Source of the DNA: Leptospira sp. WS4.C2
Lineage (GTDB): Bacteria > Spirochaetota > Leptospiria > Leptospirales > Leptospiraceae
Length of the DNA: 64,000 nucleotides
Reading direction: 5' to 3'
Assembly: GCF_040833985.1 (NCBI RefSeq)
Contig: NZ_CP162139.1
Coordinates: 372,001 to 436,000 of the forward strand
In this document: piece after piece, positions 60,605-64,000 of the stretch
How positions within the stretch are numbered: the stretch's first letter is position 1
Layout of the letters: each line of letters starts with the position of its first letter
Position numbers and translations under genes: made by a program
The notes under the pieces: model-generated
Databases searched by the model: none
The model's input: the letters and a program-made list of their open reading frames with translations, nothing else
Told to the model about the DNA's origin: nothing

Positions 60605-62083
60605 TTACTTCCGAGATAACTCGTTGGCCAAATCAACTAACAGGCGCACACCGTATCCTGTCGGGCCGTGGAATTGAGTCCCCGATTTTTTCTTTCTCCA
60701 AGCGGCACCAGCGATGTCAATATGAGCCCAGTTAATAGATTCATCCACAAACTTGGAAAGAAAAATTCCTGCAGAAATGGTTCCTGCCCCTTTTCCCCCA
60801 CCAGTGATGTTTTTGAGATCGGCAATGTCTGATTTTAAATCTTCACCATATTCTTCCCAAAGAGGAAGTTCCCACACTCGGTCATCCGATGTTTCGGATG
60901 CTTTGAAGAGTGCTTCACGGAGTGGATCTGAGTTGGTAAGGATGGCCGCTGCTTCATGGCCTAGGGCAATGATGACAGCTCCCGTGAGTGTTGCTAAATC
61001 CACCATATAGTCTGGTTTGTAGTTTTTGGAAACGTAGGATAACACGTCCCCGAGGACTAGCCTTCCTTCCGCATCTGTGTTTTGGACTTCCACAGTAGTT
61101 CCATTGTAAGCTGTATAAACATCACCGGGTTTGATTGCTTTGCCATCTGGCATATTTTCGGCCACACCAATGGCGGCTACAATATGGATGGGAAGTTCGA
61201 GTGCGGCAATGGCACCAATCGCGTGTATGGTGGCTGCGGCTCCGCACATATCATACTTCATTTCATGCATCTCACCTGGAGGTTTTAATGAAATTCCGCC
61301 GGTATCAAAGGTTAAACCTTTTCCTACAATAGCGAATTTCTTTTTAGCCTTGGCCGGTTTGTATTCCAAAATCACCATTTTTCCTTGGAGTTCCGATCCG
61401 CGTGCTACTGCGAGGATCCCACCAAGGCCTTCCTTTTTCAATTGAGATTCATCCCAAACTTTAATGGATAGTTTGTACTCTTTTGCAATTTCTTTGGAAC
61501 GAGAAACAAAGTCATCGGGAGTGAAGTAGTTTGCTGGTAGGTGAGCGATGTGACGAGCACCATTGACTTGTTTGGCGACGATTTTACTTTTAGAGAGTCC
61601 AGATTCTGCTAAACTGGTAACTGATTTATCTTCAAATTTTAAGTAAACGGCTCCTACTTTCTTTTTTTCTTTTTTCTTTGTTTGTAAAACGGAAACTGGA
61701 TAACTTCCGATAAAAAGTGTGTTGGCAATTTGGTAGGCAATTCGGTCGGCTGAGAACTTTTTGGAAAGTGATTTAGAAATGATGACCTCAAGACCCATTC
61801 CATCATAACTAAGAATTTTTTCTCCGTATTTAAAAAAATGAGAAATGAACTTTCTGAAATTTAGTTTTTCTTTTTCACCTAATCCGAGATAGATGGTTTT
61901 TTCGGATTCATCTCGAAATTCTTTTCCAAGATCTCCAGAAAATACCTTGGTTTCTATTTGGACTGGGAATTTTTTTCCCAATTCTTCTTTCACATCCTCT
62001 TGAAAGATAGGGATGAGTTTGTAATAAGAGCCGGATTTGGGTGCACCGATTTGGATTTGTAGCGGAGAGATTTCTATTTTCAT
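60605..62083 (-). CDS. pepA: Leucyl aminopeptidase (M17)
   Basis: A 492-residue metallo-aminopeptidase. The M17 signature [14 protein letters not shown] is present, along with [16 protein letters not shown] (metal Lys/Asp) and MKYDMCGAA. The N-terminal domain (~1-160) is less conserved, as in the family. It cleaves N-terminal residues from peptides in the cytoplasm. Its stop codon overlaps the next start by four bases (62080-62083), so it is coupled with the peroxiredoxin gene upstream on the minus strand. Confidence 0.93.
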   Translation of the reverse strand: MKIEISPLQIQIGAPKSGSYYKLIPIFQEDVKEELGKKFPVQIETKVFSGDLGKEFRDESEKTIYLGLGEKEKLNFRKFISHFFKYGEKILSYDGMGLEVIISKSLSKKFSADRIAYQIANTLFIGSYPVSVLQTKKKEKKKVGAVYLKFEDKSVTSLAESGLSKSKIVAKQVNGARHIAHLPANYFTPDDFVSRSKEIAKEYKLSIKVWDESQLKKEGLGGILAVARGSELQGKMVILEYKPAKAKKKFAIVGKGLTFDTGGISLKPPGEMHEMKYDMCGAAATIHAIGAIAALELPIHIVAAIGVAENMPDGKAIKPGDVYTAYNGTTVEVQNTDAEGRLVLGDVLSYVSKNYKPDYMVDLATLTGAVIIALGHEAAAILTNSDPLREALFKASETSDDRVWELPLWEEYGEDLKSDIADLKNITGGGKGAGTISAGIFLSKFVDESINWAHIDIAGAAWRKKKSGTQFHGPTGYGVRLLVDLANELSRK

Positions 62084-62553
62084 TTCCCTTGGATTTCCTG
62101 AATGTCTTTGATGATTTCTTCCACGTGACCTTTTACCTTCACGCTGTCATAGATTTTTTTGATTTTGAGAGAGTTGTCCAAAAGGAAGGTGGATCTTACA
62201 ATACCCATGCCTCGTCTTCCCATAAATACCTTCTCTCTCCAAACCCCATAAGCTTCACAAATTTCTCCCGACTCGTCGGAGATTAGATCAAAATTGATTT
62301 CTTGTTTTTCAATGAACTTGGTATGAGATTTTGGATTGTCTTTGGAGATTCCAATCACATTGAATCCGAATTTTTTCAAGCGGGCAAAATTGTCTCGGAA
62401 GTCACAAGCTTCTGTTGTACATCCTGGTGTCATATCTCTCGGATAAAAATAGACAACGATCCCATTTTTTCCTGTTAGGTCTGCGAGTTTTACTTTTTCG
62501 CCATTTTGGTTGACACTTGTAAAATTGGGGGCTTTTTTGCCGACTTCCAACAT
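62080..62553 (-). CDS. bcp: Bcp-type thioredoxin-dependent peroxiredoxin
   Basis: A 157-residue peroxiredoxin of the BCP/PrxQ subfamily. The peroxidatic Cys45 and the resolving Cys50 are in [15 protein letters not shown], five residues apart, typical of an alpha2-type atypical 2-Cys enzyme. It reduces hydroperoxides using thioredoxin. The ATG overlap with the downstream pepA suggests an operon of oxidative-stress and peptide-turnover genes, but the functional link is unclear. Confidence 0.93.
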   Translation of the reverse strand: MLEVGKKAPNFTSVNQNGEKVKLADLTGKNGIVVYFYPRDMTPGCTTEACDFRDNFARLKKFGFNVIGISKDNPKSHTKFIEKQEINFDLISDESGEICEAYGVWREKVFMGRRGMGIVRSTFLLDNSLKIKKIYDSVKVKGHVEEIIKDIQEIQGK

Positions 62554-62631
62554 ATATTTCTCTCCTGGTAATCACATTCTTTTAGACAAAATTCAGTTGT
62601 CAATTTCGGAATTTGGTTCGATACTCTTTGT

Positions 62632-63027
62632 ATGGACTCCAAGGAAAGAGCACAACTCATTCGCGAAGCAAATACCGCCTTCAATGCAGGTGATATTCGG
62701 AAAGCGCGTGAACTCTTCCTAAAAACCGATTATAAAGACGGGCTCATTCGTTTGGGTGATCACTTTATGTACGATCGGAAACTTCCCATGTTGGCCTTTG
62801 GATACTACAAAAAAGCAGGCCGTCAAGACAAGGTGGATGAAATTTTCCAACGAATGGTCTATGCACTCTCTGTTTGGCTCGGTCGTGACAAATGGAAACA
62901 ACCTGCATCGGCAAATCAAATGGATTCGTCTACTTCCAAACCATCCTCTCTGCTGAACCCTGATGACTTTGTTGTCCATCCCCTTTTAAAAGCAAAGGCT
63001 TTAGAGATACTTTCTTCTAAACGATAG
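62632..63027 (+). CDS. Conserved hypothetical protein
   Basis: A 131-residue soluble protein. The helical opening (MDSKERAQLIREANTAFNAGDIRKARELFLKTDYKDGLIRLGDHFMYDRKLPMLAFGYYKKAGRQDKVDEIFQRMVYALSVWLG) suggests one or two TPR-like hairpins. The second half is a Ser/Pro-rich linker and a short basic helix. Function unknown. Divergent from the peroxiredoxin gene by 78 bases, and 27 bases before the antiporter gene. Confidence 0.75.
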   Translation: MDSKERAQLIREANTAFNAGDIRKARELFLKTDYKDGLIRLGDHFMYDRKLPMLAFGYYKKAGRQDKVDEIFQRMVYALSVWLGRDKWKQPASANQMDSSTSKPSSLLNPDDFVVHPLLKAKALEILSSKR

Positions 63028-63054
63028 TCGTCCGAGATCGTCTAAGGAATAAAC

Positions 63055-64000
63055 ATGATCGATAGTTTTACCTTACAAGCTCTAGTTATCTCCACACTCA
63101 TTCTATTTTCTATTTTATCGAGTAAACTATTCTTTCGTTTTGGATTCCCCATCCTCCTTATTTTCTTGACCTTTGGAATGTTAGCTGGTGCGGATGGCCC
63201 TGGTGGGATTGATTTCAGCGATTATAGTTTGGCACAGTCGATTGGCATATTTGCTTTAATTTATATTTTATTTTTAGGTGGACTCGAAAGTGAATGGGAT
63301 AGTTTAAAAAACTTCCTTGCTGTTGGGATTCGTCTCTCCATCATAGGAACAATTCTTACAGCCCTCATTTTAGGTGTGGTCATTCATTATTTATTTCCAG
63401 TGCTTGGTTTTATGGAATCGTTTTTACTCGGATCCATTGTCAGTGCGACAGATGCAGCCTCTGTATTTAATATTTTTAAAACCGATTCTAGTGATCTTCC
63501 TGTTCATTTAAAAAAGATCATTGAATTTGAGTCTGGATCAAACGATGCGGTGGGAGTTCTTCTTACCACCATCTTTATGAACCTACTCACTGCCGATGCC
63601 AGTTTCAGTGGGTTCCAATTCTTTCGGTTTTTTGTGATGCAAGTCCTTGTCGGAATGATGATGGGATATAGTTTGGGTATCCTCATTTTGTATTTGATGA
63701 ACTCCGTCAAACTTGGGTATGACGGTCTTTATTTAGTTTTTATTACGGCATCGGTTCCCTTCATTTATGCAGTGACCACTGTCTTTCAGGGCAATGGATT
63801 CTTAGCTGTTTATATCGCTGGTATTATTGTTGGTCGAAACAAATTCATACATAAAAAATCCATCTTCCGTTTCCTCAATGGATATGTTTGGATTTTGCAA
63901 ATTGGTATGTTCCTTTGTTTTGGACTTTTGGTTTATCCCACCCGTATGGCCAATATTTGGGTACCCGGTCTTCTCATCGGGGTAATACTGATCCTCTTTG
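63055..64000 (+). CDS. Cation/proton antiporter (CPA1/NhaP2-like), cut by window end
   Basis: The frame runs from ATG 63055 (AAGGA upstream) to the window edge without a stop, 315 residues. Membrane helices alternate with short loops. The segment SGSNDAVGVLLTT (conserved Asp of CPA exchangers) and LLGSIVSATDAASVFNIF (conserved Asp pair SATD) are characteristic of the CPA1 family, NhaP2/CvrA type, which exchange K+ or Na+ for protons. The C-terminal regulatory part would lie beyond the window. Confidence 0.88.
   Translation, partial: MIDSFTLQALVISTLILFSILSSKLFFRFGFPILLIFLTFGMLAGADGPGGIDFSDYSLAQSIGIFALIYILFLGGLESEWDSLKNFLAVGIRLSIIGTILTALILGVVIHYLFPVLGFMESFLLGSIVSATDAASVFNIFKTDSSDLPVHLKKIIEFESGSNDAVGVLLTTIFMNLLTADASFSGFQFFRFFVMQVLVGMMMGYSLGILILYLMNSVKLGYDGLYLVFITASVPFIYAVTTVFQGNGFLAVYIAGIIVGRNKFIHKKSIFRFLNGYVWILQIGMFLCFGLLVYPTRMANIWVPGLLIGVILILF

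Noticed and set aside
1..64000. CRISPR arrays or tRNA/rRNA genes
   Set aside because: Scanned by eye for regularly spaced repeats and for tRNA/rRNA signatures; none found. A faint tRNA could be missed without a covariance search.

Overview
The window looks like chromosomal DNA of a Leptospira species, most likely a free-living (saprophytic) one. This is inferred from the many lipoproteins with loose spirochaete-type lipoboxes, a DUF1554 lipoprotein, TRL-like lipoproteins, the A+T-rich coding style, and a respiratory gene set suited to an environmental bacterium. No rRNA, tRNA or CRISPR array was seen.

Region 1 (1-13019, almost all on the minus strand) is a nitrous oxide reduction island: a PCu(A)C-like copper chaperone (cut by the window edge), nosY, nosF, nosD, nosL, a membrane protein, nosZ, a cytochrome c lipoprotein and a fasciclin lipoprotein, then a plus-strand hemerythrin, and a second minus-strand group with a four-helix lipoprotein, two 4-TM proteins, a cytochrome c'-like protein, a FadL-type porin and a CopD-like protein. 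Two identical perfect palindromes (TTGATCTAGATCAA) and two near copies lie at promoters and look like CRP/FNR-family sites. NosZ has a Sec/lipoprotein signal and no Tat motif, as in clade II enzymes.

Region 2 (13.1-34.1 kb) is mostly core genes: a TrhP-like U32 protein, a DUF4349 lipoprotein, a gamma-glutamyltransferase next to creB-creC-creD (creC has a frameshift in a run of nine T), three tandem TRL-like lipoproteins, a chemoreceptor, an Omp85-like protein, an AraC/SRPBCC cluster and a large hybrid kinase. Region 3 (34.2-37.8 kb) is a class Ia ribonucleotide reductase operon (nrdB-nrdA) behind a cobalamin riboswitch.

Region 4 (37.8-54 kb) is accessory and partly decayed. An IS110-family element sits inside a dispersed intergenic repeat that has six copies in this window. 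Its left end encodes a structured RNA whose loops match both target flanks and both element ends, which is the layout of a bridge RNA. Further on are an ODP-like diiron protein with a degenerate chemoreceptor-tip protein, a PiT phosphate transporter bracketed by a 54-bp duplication, remnants of AraC and aldo/keto reductase genes, SelO, a lysoplasmalogenase-like protein, and a GIY-YIG nuclease beside a large inverted repeat.

Region 5 (53.8-64 kb) returns to core genes: mreB, divergent from a Ppx/GppA phosphatase and a coupled 7TM/SpoIIE/TPR protein, then an MFS transporter, pepA, a bacterioferritin comigratory-type peroxiredoxin, a small conserved protein, and the start of a cation/proton antiporter cut by the window end.
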